8,159 nt of DNA from NCBI GenBank assembly GCA_028279995.1, contig JANQMQ010000659.1, positions 1 to 8,159 of the forward strand, read 5' to 3'. Positions 1-6,724 of this stretch are shown one piece after another. The notes beneath the pieces were generated by a model. That model was not told the origin of the DNA, did no database searches, and saw only the letters and a list, made by a program, of their open reading frames with translations. This DNA comes from Candidatus Phaeomarinibacter sp. Lineage in GTDB: Bacteria > Pseudomonadota > Alphaproteobacteria > CGMCC-115125. A program made the translations under genes and the position numbers. Position 1 is the stretch's first letter; each line of letters opens with the position of its first letter.

Positions 1-1
1 C

Positions 2-97
2 TGGGTGATGGAAGGCGGGGAAATTATGCCCGAGCCGGGAGAAGAGGCAGCCTGGCTCGCGGCTCAGCATGCCAAACAGTCCGCCGCTCACTCCTGA
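2..97 (+). CDS. C-terminal end of an unrecognised protein (partial)
   Basis: An open frame enters from the left edge and ends at a TGA at 95-97. Only the last 31 residues are visible. They are acidic, then alanine-rich (key stretch MPEPGEEAAWLAAQHAKQ), and look like a helical C-terminal tail. I do not recognise the family and give no function. Support for a real gene is indirect: the composition is protein-like, the other two + frames look less natural, and a strong terminator starts 15 bases after the stop, where a + strand gene should end. It converges with the chemotaxis receptor gene that follows on the minus strand. Confidence 0.6.
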   Translation, partial: WVMEGGEIMPEPGEEAAWLAAQHAKQSAAHS

Positions 98-111
98 CAT
101 CAGGCCAAAGA

Positions 112-147
112 AAAAGGGCATCCGGCGGCAATGCCGGATGCCCTTTT
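112..147. terminator. Bidirectional intrinsic terminator between convergent genes
   Basis: A perfect inverted repeat pairs 116-126 (GGGCATCCGGC) with 133-143 around a six-base loop (127-132). The arms continue as AAAA (112-115) against TTTT (144-147), giving 15 paired positions. Reading + the hairpin is followed by TTTTC; reading minus it is followed by a run of five T. It can therefore stop both the + strand gene ending at 97 and the minus-strand receptor gene ending at 173. This is the clearest terminator in the window. Confidence 0.92.
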
Positions 148-172
148 CTGTTCGTATTGTAGCCGTCTGCAA

Positions 173-2257
173 TTAGGCAGCGCGGATACGGGTCAGGAAG
201 GCTTCCACCTTTTCGTTCAACTCACTGGACTGGCTGGAGAGACCCTGTGCGGTTTCCAGCGCCTGGCGGGCTGCCTGGCCGGTTTCCTCGGAGCTGCGCT
301 GAACGTCACCGATGGTTTCGTTCACCTGCTGCGTACCGCGGGCGGCATGCTGGGTGCTGTTGGAAATCTCGGCAACGGCAGACGTCTGTTCTTCCACAGC
401 TGCTGAAATCGAGCTGGCGATTTCATCCACCCGGACGATGGTCTCCTTGATCCGGCTGATCGCCTGAACAGCGCTTTCAGTTGTAGCCTGGACACCATCA
501 ATCTGCTGGCCGATCTCGCCGGTTGCCTTGGCGGTCTGCTGGGCGAGGCTCTTCACCTCGGATGCCACAACCGCAAAGCCCTTACCGGCTTCCCCTGCCC
601 GCGCTGCCTCGATGGTGGCGTTGAGGGCAAGCAGGTTGGTCTGCTCTGCAATGTCGGAGATCAAGGTTACGACCTCACCGATTTTCTGAGCAGCCTCGGC
701 AAGGTCACGCACAACACCGTCGGTCTGTTCGACCTCGGACTTGGCTTCGCCTGTGCTCTGGGTCGACTCGGACACCTGACGCGCGATCTCCTGAATGGAG
801 CTCGCCATTTCCTCAGATGCAGCAGCTACAGTCTGCACATTTGAGGAGGCTTCCGAAGACGATGTCGCAACCGTTGTCGACTTCTCGATGGCACTTTCGG
901 CCGCCGATGTCAGCTGCTGCGACGCAGTCGTGATTTCAGACGACGCCGTCGATACGCCGTTCACGACCTGCTTCACCGAAGCTTCAAAGTCGTCGGCCAG
1001 TTCGAACATGGCCTTCTTCTTCTCTTCCTCTGCCTGCCGGTCGCGTTCCGCCTGTTCTTCATTCAGACGGTCAACCTCAAGGGCATTCTCCTTGAAGACC
1101 TGGACGGCCTGGGCCATGGCCCCGATCTCGTCCTTCTGATCTCGGGACGGCACATCGATGGTCTTGTTGCCATCTGCGAGTTCCTTCATCACAGAGGTCA
1201 TGCGGTTGATCGGACGCGAGATGCCCGTGCCGATCATCCAGGCAATCAGGACGCCAAAGACGAGGCTCATGCCCGCGATGATCAGATCGGTCATGACGGA
1301 CGCCTGCATGCGTGCGGCAGCTTCCGGCCCGATCGTGTCCTGACGGCCCTTGACGGACAGCTTGTAGTCCTCAATCGCCGTGGCAATATGCGGGCCGATC
1401 TTGTCGAGCTGACCGGAAATGGTGCTGTTGCGTTCATTGATAACCTTGTAGACCTCATCAAAAGACGTCCTGTAGGTGTCCACACTCGCAACCACACTCT
1501 TTGCAAGGGCACGCCGTGTCGGGTTCTGCAGGCTGGCTAGAAGGTCGCCGGACTTGTCACCGAGCTCGGAGAATTCCTTCATCACGCGCTGATAGGACGC
1601 TTCCTGATTGTCGACCAAAAACTTGGTGGCATAGATGCGCGCCAGCAGCAGGTTCCGCTGCACCATGCCGGCGAGGAAGGCTGCTTCCGCATCGCCATCT
1701 GCGTATGCGCTCTGCATGATCTGCGTCAGTTCGCGCTCGATCTTCGGACCTGTCTGATCCAGCACGCCTGACACGATTTCATTGCGCTTATTGTTCAGCG
1801 CGATCACCGTGTCGAAATGACCGCGATACTCGGCCATTTCATCTTTCATGCTGTCGAGCAGCGCTATGCGGTCCGGGTCCTCAACCAGTTTCTCGGCTTC
1901 GACGATGAGGGAGATCGTCTTGTCGGCATAGCCATAGACCTCGTCACGGTCCTTCTCGGACTTGGTGATGATGAAGTCCTTCACGTTGAGGCGCGTCATC
2001 AGCAGGTTGGCCTGCACTCGTCCTACAGCATTGGCCTGCCGGGCCAGCGACCGGTATTCCGTAAACGTCCCTTCGGCATCATCAAGCGCAAAGATCGAGA
2101 GCCCGCCGACAAGGGCGAGCAGCGCCAGAACGATACCAAAGCCGCCAAACACGCGGGTCGATATCTTCATGTTGTTCATGAATCCTAGCACGCCGCCGGA
2201 GTTCGATCCGACAGATTTCAGCGAGCTGGTCACTGCAGTCAGTTTTGAAGTGTTCAT
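173..2257 (-). CDS. Methyl-accepting chemotaxis protein with HBM-type sensor
   Basis: This inner-membrane receptor senses a periplasmic ligand and controls the CheA kinase through CheW. In the 694-residue reading, TM1 is about 37-58 and is followed by a long helical periplasmic domain (about 59-321) resembling the helical bimodular (HBM) class. That domain carries three D-x-x-G-P motifs (DQTGP 167-171, DKIGP 285-289, DTIGP 307-311). TM2 is about 322-345, HAMP about 346-398, then the coiled-coil signalling domain with its tip at about 529-567 ([20 protein letters not shown]). There is no C-terminal receptor pentapeptide; it ends FLTRIRAA. Known HBM receptors often bind organic acids, but the ligand here is unknown. 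The start at 2257 is preferred because GGGGA lies five bases upstream; ATG 2269 has no such site, and ATG 2179, nearer TM1, has AGGA only three bases away. A long intergenic region precedes it, so it is probably transcribed alone. Confidence 0.96.
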   Translation of the reverse strand: MNTSKLTAVTSSLKSVGSNSGGVLGFMNNMKISTRVFGGFGIVLALLALVGGLSIFALDDAEGTFTEYRSLARQANAVGRVQANLLMTRLNVKDFIITKSEKDRDEVYGYADKTISLIVEAEKLVEDPDRIALLDSMKDEMAEYRGHFDTVIALNNKRNEIVSGVLDQTGPKIERELTQIMQSAYADGDAEAAFLAGMVQRNLLLARIYATKFLVDNQEASYQRVMKEFSELGDKSGDLLASLQNPTRRALAKSVVASVDTYRTSFDEVYKVINERNSTISGQLDKIGPHIATAIEDYKLSVKGRQDTIGPEAAARMQASVMTDLIIAGMSLVFGVLIAWMIGTGISRPINRMTSVMKELADGNKTIDVPSRDQKDEIGAMAQAVQVFKENALEVDRLNEEQAERDRQAEEEKKKAMFELADDFEASVKQVVNGVSTASSEITTASQQLTSAAESAIEKSTTVATSSSEASSNVQTVAAASEEMASSIQEIARQVSESTQSTGEAKSEVEQTDGVVRDLAEAAQKIGEVVTLISDIAEQTNLLALNATIEAARAGEAGKGFAVVASEVKSLAQQTAKATGEIGQQIDGVQATTESAVQAISRIKETIVRVDEIASSISAAVEEQTSAVAEISNSTQHAARGTQQVNETIGDVQRSSEETGQAARQALETAQGLSSQSSELNEKVEAFLTRIRAA

Positions 2258-2466
2258 CCGGGTCCCCATCCAGAAAGAAGCTATGTCCCGGGATCAATCC
2301 GCTCCACCTCACGTCATATCCCGCACTCTCGCGGCATATGCCTTGGGCCGACGGCAAAACCCCTTAAAAGTTGCGTCTATTGGAAGAAACAACTCATAGG
2401 TTCAATTTGAAACAAGGTTGAATTAAATCGAAGTAAACACGCATAGCGCGTATGGGGTGGTTTTTG

Positions 2467-2499
2467 CGGATCCGATTTTTTTTGTTTTTTTGTGATCCG
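2467..2499. repeat. T-rich tract flanked by inverted CGGATC arms
   Basis: Eight T (2476-2483), one G, then seven T (2485-2491) sit between CGGATC (2467-2472) and its inverse complement GATCCG (2494-2499). The six-base arms would form a hairpin with a U-rich loop on + or an A-rich loop on minus. The T run lies inside the loop rather than after the stem, so it is not a standard terminator. It stands out from the GC-rich surroundings. It could be a bent or unwinding DNA element upstream of the receptor promoter, or a slippage-prone tract; the sequence does not decide. Confidence 0.6.
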
Positions 2500-2527
2500 G
2501 TCCGCGCAAGTGCCCGTAAGTACACAC

Positions 2528-2642
2528 GTCTTCGCAAGAAGGCATCCTTTATGAGCCGTACCGGTGGACTATCCGGAGTACCTTGTCCCCTCTCTCCATC
2601 CATCCGGTGCGGCTCAATTAGGACCCGAATTCTGGGGTTTTT
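2528..2642 (+). ncRNA. Candidate small structured RNA
   Basis: Three stems follow one another on the + strand. The first pairs 2528-2533 with 2538-2543 around a GCAA tetraloop (GNRA type). The second pairs 2552-2564 with 2604-2616, 13 pairs around a 39-base pyrimidine-rich loop. The third is weak: 2621-2626 with 2635-2640, followed by U. The first two stems each contain a pair (2529/2542 and 2559/2609) that is G-U on + but would be A-C on minus, and GCAA is a stable loop only on +, so the + strand is the likelier template. No good promoter is visible; TTGAAT at 2418 with CATAGC downstream is poor. The loop tract CCCCTCTCTCC (2587-2597) resembles the exposed anti-Shine-Dalgarno motifs of several alphaproteobacterial small RNAs. 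No known family was recognised. Confidence 0.28.
2552..2616 (+). repeat. Long-stem inverted repeat, 13-pair arms
   Basis: The arm 2552-2564 (TGAGCCGTACCGG) pairs with 2604-2616 (CCGGTGCGGCTCA) at 12 Watson-Crick positions and one G-T wobble (2559/2609). The 39-base loop between the arms is rich in C and T. The repeat lies about 300 bases upstream of the receptor start and 47 bases beyond the dehydrogenase stop. It lacks a T run on either side, so it is not an obvious terminator for the dehydrogenase. Confidence 0.7.
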
Positions 2643-2670
2643 CCCCGACTATAGCGCCCCGACTATAGCG
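2643..2670. repeat. Perfect 14-base tandem duplication at a stop codon
   Basis: CCCCGACTATAGCG occurs at 2643-2656 and again, with no gap and no mismatch, at 2657-2670. The right copy contains the TAG stop of the minus-strand dehydrogenase (2665-2663) and parts of its last two codons. The left copy lies just outside the gene. Because reading stops inside the right copy, the duplication does not change the protein. Each copy contains the palindrome CTATAG. Confidence 0.95.
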
Positions 2671-3427
2671 ATTGTGCGTCATCAATGGTGAGCGATGTCC
2701 CGGTGATGATGCGGCCCTGCTCAGAGGCCAGCAGAAGCAACGCACCATCGAGGTCAGCAATTTCTCCCAGCCGACGCCGCGGATAGCCCTTTACCTGTTT
2801 TTGACCGAGCTCGGTGGCAAACCAGTGCGCGTTCAGTTCCGTTTCAATGAAGCCCGGGCACAGTGCTGTGACATTGATGTCGTAACGCGCCCACTCCCGC
2901 GCCAGCGACTTTGTCATCATCAGCACCGCTGCTTTCGACATGCAGTAGACCGAAAGGCCCGGCAGAACGGTATGGCCGCCAATTGAGGCAATGTTGATGA
3001 TCCGTCCCGGGCGGCCCATTTCAATCATCCGTTTGGCGGCCTGCTGCGCCATGAAGAATGACCCCTTGAGGTTCGTATCCATGATCGTGTCATAGGCCTC
3101 CTCGGTCACGTCCGTCGCCATCTGATCAACGTTCATGCCGGCGTTGTTGACGACAATATCAAGCGGCCCGAGTTCAGTTTCGCATGTTTCAACGCAGCTG
3201 CGGATGCTGGCTGTATCTGTGACGTCGAGCGCAACCGGCAGGGCCCGGCCATCAAACGCTTCGATCTCGGCCTTGAGCTCCGCCAGGCGCTCTACCCGCC
3301 GACCTGTGATCGCCACATGCGCGCCAGCTTTGGCAAGGGTCATGGCCATGTGCCGCCCGAACCCTGAGGTGGTGCCGGTAATGAGGGCTGTCTTGCCGGT
3401 GAGGTCAAAGACATGGGCGTTGGTCAT
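2663..3427 (-). CDS. Short-chain dehydrogenase/reductase (SDR), classical type
   Basis: This 254-residue protein is a cytoplasmic NAD(P)-dependent oxidoreductase. The Rossmann fold shows TGTTSGFG (17-24) for cofactor binding and NNAG (94-97). The catalytic tetrad is N119, S148, Y161 and K165 (Y-C-M-S-K), followed by PGFIET (191-196). Two arginines after strand 2 (R43-R44) suggest NADP(H) rather than NAD(H). The usual C-terminal D-G-G reads D-D-A-Q-S-L here. Length is typical of the family. The substrate cannot be named; FabG-like, gluconate-type or other polyol and keto reductases are all possible. The start at 3427 has GGAG six bases upstream and opens into a normal SDR N-terminus; a longer frame to 3535 adds 36 unrelated basic residues and is rejected. 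The gene diverges from the FrnE-like gene, so the 157 bases between them should hold both promoters. Confidence 0.95.
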   Translation of the reverse strand: MTNAHVFDLTGKTALITGTTSGFGRHMAMTLAKAGAHVAITGRRVERLAELKAEIEAFDGRALPVALDVTDTASIRSCVETCETELGPLDIVVNNAGMNVDQMATDVTEEAYDTIMDTNLKGSFFMAQQAAKRMIEMGRPGRIINIASIGGHTVLPGLSVYCMSKAAVLMMTKSLAREWARYDINVTALCPGFIETELNAHWFATELGQKQVKGYPRRRLGEIADLDGALLLLASEQGRIITGTSLTIDDAQSL

Positions 3428-3509
3428 GGGGAACTCCAGGTAAGTGCATTTGCGTGTCGAAGGGACGGGCATCCTAGAAAGGCGTCGTGCCCCGTCAACC
3501 GGGCGTGAT

Positions 3510-3538
3510 TTGGCCTTCACAGGCGCAGCGGCCATACT
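3510..3538 (+). promoter_or_regulatory. Possible promoter of the FrnE-like/acetyltransferase operon
   Basis: TTGGCC (3510-3515) and CATACT (3533-3538) are separated by 17 bases, each matching four of six positions of the housekeeping sigma consensus. The spacing is ideal and the site lies about 50 bases upstream of the ATG at 3585. Alphaproteobacterial promoters often match poorly, so this is only a candidate. The short inverted repeat TGAA-N5-TTCA (3544-3556), just downstream, could be an operator. Confidence 0.28.
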
Positions 3539-3584
3539 GATAGTGAACCGTATTCAATAATCCGCCGCGCGGGAGACCAGCCCC

Positions 3585-4232
3585 ATGTTCATCGACGTTG
3601 TATCCGACACAGTCTGCCCGTGGTGCTACATCGGCAAACGCCGGTTTGACATGGCCAAGGCCCAACGGCCCGACCTGAAAATTGATGTGCGGTGGCGGCC
3701 CTACCAGCTCGACCCGACCATCCCGTCGGAGGGAGTGGACCGCCGCGAATACATGGAGGCCAAGTTCGGCAAAAACCGCTCGAAGGAAGTCGGCAATGTC
3801 ATTCGCGAAGCGGCGGAAGAAGCCGGAATTACCCTCGCATTCGACAAGATCGAGCGATCTCCTAATACATTTGATTCGCACCGATTGATCCGCTGGGGCG
3901 CCAGCGCAGGCACCCAGAACGAGATCGTGGAAATCCTGTTCCGGCGTTACTTCGAAGACGGAGAAGACCTGGGCGACCGCAAGGTGCTGGTGGATGCCGC
4001 GAAGGAAGCCGGCATGGACCATGAACTCGTTGCCTATCTGCTGCTGCACAACAAGGACGCGGACCTGGTCATGAACGAAGCCAATCAGGCCCGCGAGATG
4101 GGCATTTCCGGCGTGCCGACTTTCCTGTTTGAAGGCAAGTTTGCCGTTGTGGGAGCGCAGGAAACGGAAGGTTACCTGCGTGCCATCGACAAGGTGCAGG
4201 CAAAACTGAGCGAGCAAGCTGCTGCGCAATGA
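3585..4232 (+). CDS. FrnE/DsbA-family thioredoxin-fold protein (2-hydroxychromene-2-carboxylate isomerase-like)
   Basis: This 215-residue protein is a DsbA-like thioredoxin-fold enzyme of the FrnE type. The active-site motif C-P-W-C is at 11-14, directly after the first strand (DVVSDTVCPWCYIGKRRF). A helical insertion follows, with NTFDSHRLI at 94-102, and the cis-proline loop SGVPTF at 175-180 (P178), then FEGKFAVVGAQ. No signal peptide is present, so it acts in the cytoplasm, unlike periplasmic DsbA. FrnE relatives are disulfide oxidoreductases or isomerases linked to oxidative stress or polyketide metabolism; the two cysteines favour a redox role over glutathione-dependent isomerisation. 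GGGAG at 3571-3575 is a good ribosome site nine bases before the ATG. The stop overlaps the start of the next gene, so the two are translationally coupled. Confidence 0.95.
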   Translation: MFIDVVSDTVCPWCYIGKRRFDMAKAQRPDLKIDVRWRPYQLDPTIPSEGVDRREYMEAKFGKNRSKEVGNVIREAAEEAGITLAFDKIERSPNTFDSHRLIRWGASAGTQNEIVEILFRRYFEDGEDLGDRKVLVDAAKEAGMDHELVAYLLLHNKDADLVMNEANQAREMGISGVPTFLFEGKFAVVGAQETEGYLRAIDKVQAKLSEQAAAQ

Positions 4233-4753
4233 TCCGCGAAACTGTTGAGGCAGATCTGGCGGCTGTTCTTGATGTCCATCGCCTGGCATTTGGCAGTGAC
4301 GAGGAAGCTGACCTGGTGTCCAAGATGCTGGACGACCCCACTGCCCGCCCATATCTGTCCCTGCTGGCGGAAGAAGGCGGTCAGACCATCGGCCATGTGA
4401 TGTTCACACCGGTGACGGTAGATGGCGCACAAGCGCCCGTCTCTGCAGCCATTCTGGCGCCGCTGGCCGTCTCGCCTGAAAGACAGAACGGCGGAACCGG
4501 TTCAGCGCTGGTCCGCGATGGCCTGGCCCGCCTGGCTGACGCGGGTACGCAGGTGGTGTTCGTTTATGGGGACCCTGACTACTACGGGCGGTTTGGATTT
4601 TCAGCTGCGATGCCGCAGGGCCTGAAAGCGCCCAACCCGTTGCCGCCGGAATACGAACGCGGCTGGACGGTTGTGGCGTTTGACGGAATGCCTGATGGCT
4701 TTTCCGGAACGGTCCGGTGCTGCGACGTGCTGAACAGGCCCGAGTACTGGTAA
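4229..4753 (+). CDS. GNAT-family N-acetyltransferase, YhbS-like
   Basis: This 174-residue cytoplasmic enzyme is predicted to transfer acetyl from acetyl-CoA to an amine. The acetyl-CoA-binding motif is in LAPLAVSPERQNGGTGSAL (76-94, with the Q-x-G-G-x-G loop at 86-91). The block VYGDPDYYGRFGF (112-124) is a hallmark of the YhbS type (COG3153). The acceptor is unknown; small molecules and protein or RNA-linked targets have been proposed for relatives. Its ATG overlaps the TGA of the preceding gene as ATGA (4229-4232), which implies co-transcription and coupled translation with the FrnE-like protein. A hairpin follows 17 bases after the stop, so it is the last gene of the operon. Confidence 0.94.
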   Translation: MIRETVEADLAAVLDVHRLAFGSDEEADLVSKMLDDPTARPYLSLLAEEGGQTIGHVMFTPVTVDGAQAPVSAAILAPLAVSPERQNGGTGSALVRDGLARLADAGTQVVFVYGDPDYYGRFGFSAAMPQGLKAPNPLPPEYERGWTVVAFDGMPDGFSGTVRCCDVLNRPEYW

Positions 4754-4770
4754 CGCTCGAAGGCAGTGGA

Positions 4771-4811
4771 GGAGCAGCCAGATGGTGATCCAGCTGCTCC
4801 CGCTTGTTTTT
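4771..4811 (+). terminator. Intrinsic terminator after the acetyltransferase gene
   Basis: GGAGCAGC (4771-4778) pairs perfectly with GCTGCTCC (4793-4800); a small inner stem GAT/ATC (4781-4783 with 4788-4790) is possible in the loop. The sequence CGCTTG and then TTTTT (4807-4811) follow. Four or five unpaired bases separate stem and T run, so efficiency may be moderate. On the minus strand no T run follows the hairpin, so it probably does not end the convergent receptor transcript. Confidence 0.72.
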
Positions 4812-4825
4812 GACGTCTCTTATGC

Positions 4826-6547
4826 CTAAGCGGCGCCGCGCACATCACTCAGGAAGGACGCAACAGCGGTAGAGAGCTCCTTGCTCTCACCGGCCAGCTG
4901 TTCACTTGCCTGGGAGATGGCAGTGACATTTTCCTGGGCTTCGTTGGTCCGGGAATTGACGACTTCAATGCTGGCTGCTGACTGTGAAACGCCGCCGGCG
5001 ACTTCCTGAGCCCGGTTTGCGATCTCCTGCGTTGCCGCATTCTGCTCCTCCACAGCGGAGGACACGCTTGTCGCAATGGTGCTGACCTCGTTGATGGTTT
5101 CCCGGATACCGCTTATCGCTGTCACGGCCTGTTCGGAAATGCCCTGGATTTCAGAAATCCGCTCGGAAATGTCCTGTGTGGCCTTGGCGGTCTGACTGGC
5201 CAGCGCCTTCACTTCGGACGCGACAACCGCAAAGCCCTTGCCGGCTTCCCCGGCACGGGCACTTTCAATTGTTGCGTTGAGCGCCAGCAGGTTCGTCTGC
5301 TCGGCAATGTCGCTGATCAGTCCTACGACTTCACCGATCTTCTCTGCAGTTTCGCTGAGATTGGCCACAGTTTCAGCTGTGGATTCGATGCGGGTGTTGG
5401 CTGTGTCCGCAACGCTGGTTGCCTGTGTCATCTGCTTTGAGACTTCTGCAACTGTCACGGACAATTCTTCAACAGATGCTGCAACAGCCTGAACGGCATC
5501 TGATGCTTCACCTGTTGTCCTTGAAACTGCGGAAGATTCACGCCCGGCCTCTGAAACGCTGGAGGTCACCACCTCCACTTTTCCGTTCAGTGACTGGACC
5601 GCATCTGTCAGTGTACCAACGATATTGCCGACCTTGATCTCGAAGTCATTTGCCAGCTTCTGCTTGGCAGCTTCTTTCTCTTCCGTGATCTTGGCTTCCT
5701 GCGCCTGTTGCTCGGCACGCAGTTTTTCGTTCTCGAGCATCCCTTCATGGAACACGGCAACCGCGCGTGCCATGTCGCCCATCTCGTCCGCGTTCTCGCG
5801 GTAAGGAATGTCAACGGATGTATCATTGGCAGCAAGCTGGCGCATGATGTTCGCAAGACTTGGGATGGGACGCATCATCAAGCGGAACGCAACCACGGCA
5901 GTGCCGACGGACAACAGAAGAACCACGATTGCCGACATGGCGAGGCTCGACGTTACGGAGTTGAGCAGCTCTTCCACAGTGGATTTCAGAACCCCTGCGT
6001 ACAGGATGCCAATCACATCCCCCTGTGCGTTGAAGATCGGCTCGTAGACCGTGAAGTAATCAAGACCCAGAATGGTCGCTTCGCCACTAAAGGTTTCACC
6101 GCGCGAAACAACCTGGAAGACAGCGCCATTCTTCCCCAGAGGAGTTCCGATGGCGCGTGATCCGTCCGGCTTGGTGATGTTCGTCGTCTTGCGCCAGAAG
6201 TCGCCACTCTCCGCATCGTAAGCAAAGACGGTTGCCGTTTCGCCGGTCAGCTGGCCAACACGGTCGATCATCGAATGATCGGTGAATTCGGGGATTGCCG
6301 GAATGGTAAGACGCGAAACATTGCCGTTGCCATCGAAGCGTGCATCCAGTTCCGCAAAGCGGTCAGACATCACAATGGCGGCGTTCCGCACGTTCTTTTC
6401 CTGTCGGTATTGAACGTCCGCATGCATCTGCTGGGTCACCTGATAGATGGTGACGCCACCAATGGCGACAATAGAAACAACAATAAGCGCGATGGTGACA
6501 GCGACCGTGCGAAACGTCAGTCGCGTCTGGCTAAACTTGGACAGCAT
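4826..6547 (-). CDS. Methyl-accepting chemotaxis protein with Cache-type sensor
   Basis: This 573-residue inner-membrane receptor has TM1 at about 12-36 and a periplasmic domain at about 37-195. The stretch from [11 protein letters not shown] (100-110) through [11 protein letters not shown] (128-138), [17 protein letters not shown] (154-170) and [11 protein letters not shown] (176-186) matches the Cache_3-Cache_2 type of single-Cache sensor. TM2 is about 200-223, HAMP about 224-277, and the signalling tip about 409-446 ([18 protein letters not shown]). There is no C-terminal pentapeptide; it ends FLSDVRGAA, like the first receptor. Sensors of this type bind small organic acids or similar solutes in known cases, but the ligand here cannot be read. 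GGGG about 11 bases before the ATG at 6547 is a weak ribosome site; no better start exists upstream of TM1. It lies 177 bases downstream of mfd on the same strand, probably with its own promoter. Confidence 0.96.
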   Translation of the reverse strand: MLSKFSQTRLTFRTVAVTIALIVVSIVAIGGVTIYQVTQQMHADVQYRQEKNVRNAAIVMSDRFAELDARFDGNGNVSRLTIPAIPEFTDHSMIDRVGQLTGETATVFAYDAESGDFWRKTTNITKPDGSRAIGTPLGKNGAVFQVVSRGETFSGEATILGLDYFTVYEPIFNAQGDVIGILYAGVLKSTVEELLNSVTSSLAMSAIVVLLLSVGTAVVAFRLMMRPIPSLANIMRQLAANDTSVDIPYRENADEMGDMARAVAVFHEGMLENEKLRAEQQAQEAKITEEKEAAKQKLANDFEIKVGNIVGTLTDAVQSLNGKVEVVTSSVSEAGRESSAVSRTTGEASDAVQAVAASVEELSVTVAEVSKQMTQATSVADTANTRIESTAETVANLSETAEKIGEVVGLISDIAEQTNLLALNATIESARAGEAGKGFAVVASEVKALASQTAKATQDISERISEIQGISEQAVTAISGIRETINEVSTIATSVSSAVEEQNAATQEIANRAQEVAGGVSQSAASIEVVNSRTNEAQENVTAISQASEQLAGESKELSTAVASFLSDVRGAA

Positions 6548-6639
6548 GTGGTGTAGGCCCCGATTGATTTCCCCTCGGCGGCACTTTGACGCGGTCGAAT
6601 TACTTTCCTCTTAAGCTCACCCGCAGTGTGGTTTTGCCA

Positions 6640-6668
6640 TTTATACGAGTATTAGAAAAATGAAAACG
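6640..6668 (-). promoter_or_regulatory. Possible promoter of the second chemotaxis receptor
   Basis: On the minus strand the -10-like element TATAAA (6645-6640) lies in an AT-rich patch (6638-6672) about 95 bases upstream of the receptor ATG. The -35 match is poor: TTTTCA is 15 bases away and CGTTTT is 17 away. The call rests on the -10 match and on the patch being the only AT-rich stretch between mfd and the receptor. No terminator with a proper T run is visible after mfd, so some read-through is possible. Confidence 0.22.
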
Positions 6669-6724
6669 CATTAGTTGTGCCTGGGGCAGATGCTGGCCCT
6701 CTATCGGCTTGCGGCGGTGGGAAA

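Larger units (their letters stand above)
2258..2662. other. Long intergenic region upstream of the first chemotaxis receptor
   Basis: About 400 bases lie between the receptor start and the stop of the upstream dehydrogenase, both on the minus strand. No convincing protein gene is present: the open frames are short, arginine-rich and unlike any family. The part nearest the receptor (about 2360-2430) is AT-rich and should hold its promoter. The best minus-strand guess is TTGAAC (2406-2401) with AATAGA after 18 bases (2382-2377), which is weak. Farther out are a T-rich tract (2476-2491), two hairpins (2528-2616), a short hairpin with a T run (2621-2642) and a tandem duplication beginning at 2643. 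These are listed separately. Confidence 0.7.

Noticed and set aside
2634..2646. GGGG-TTTTT-CCCC hairpin as the dehydrogenase terminator
   Set aside because: Only four or five pairs, and no T run follows on the minus strand, so it lacks the form of an intrinsic terminator.
2394..2691. Small open frames on both strands in the gap upstream of the first receptor
   Set aside because: They run through the poly-T tract and the hairpins, are rich in arginine and aromatic residues, and lack ribosome sites or family resemblance.
3428..3535. N-terminal extension of the dehydrogenase to an upstream ATG
   Set aside because: The extra 36 residues are basic and unlike any SDR N-terminus, there is no ribosome site, and the ATG at 3427 has GGAG at proper spacing.
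3495..4352. A 285-codon open frame on the minus strand opposite the FrnE-like gene
   Set aside because: It is antisense to a gene with clear C-P-W-C and cis-proline motifs, has no recognisable domain, and its length is explained by the high GC content of the opposite strand.
6684..6699. Hairpin GGGC/GCCC after mfd as a terminator
   Set aside because: Only four pairs with an eight-base loop, and the T-rich stretch on the minus strand lies more than 10 bases away.
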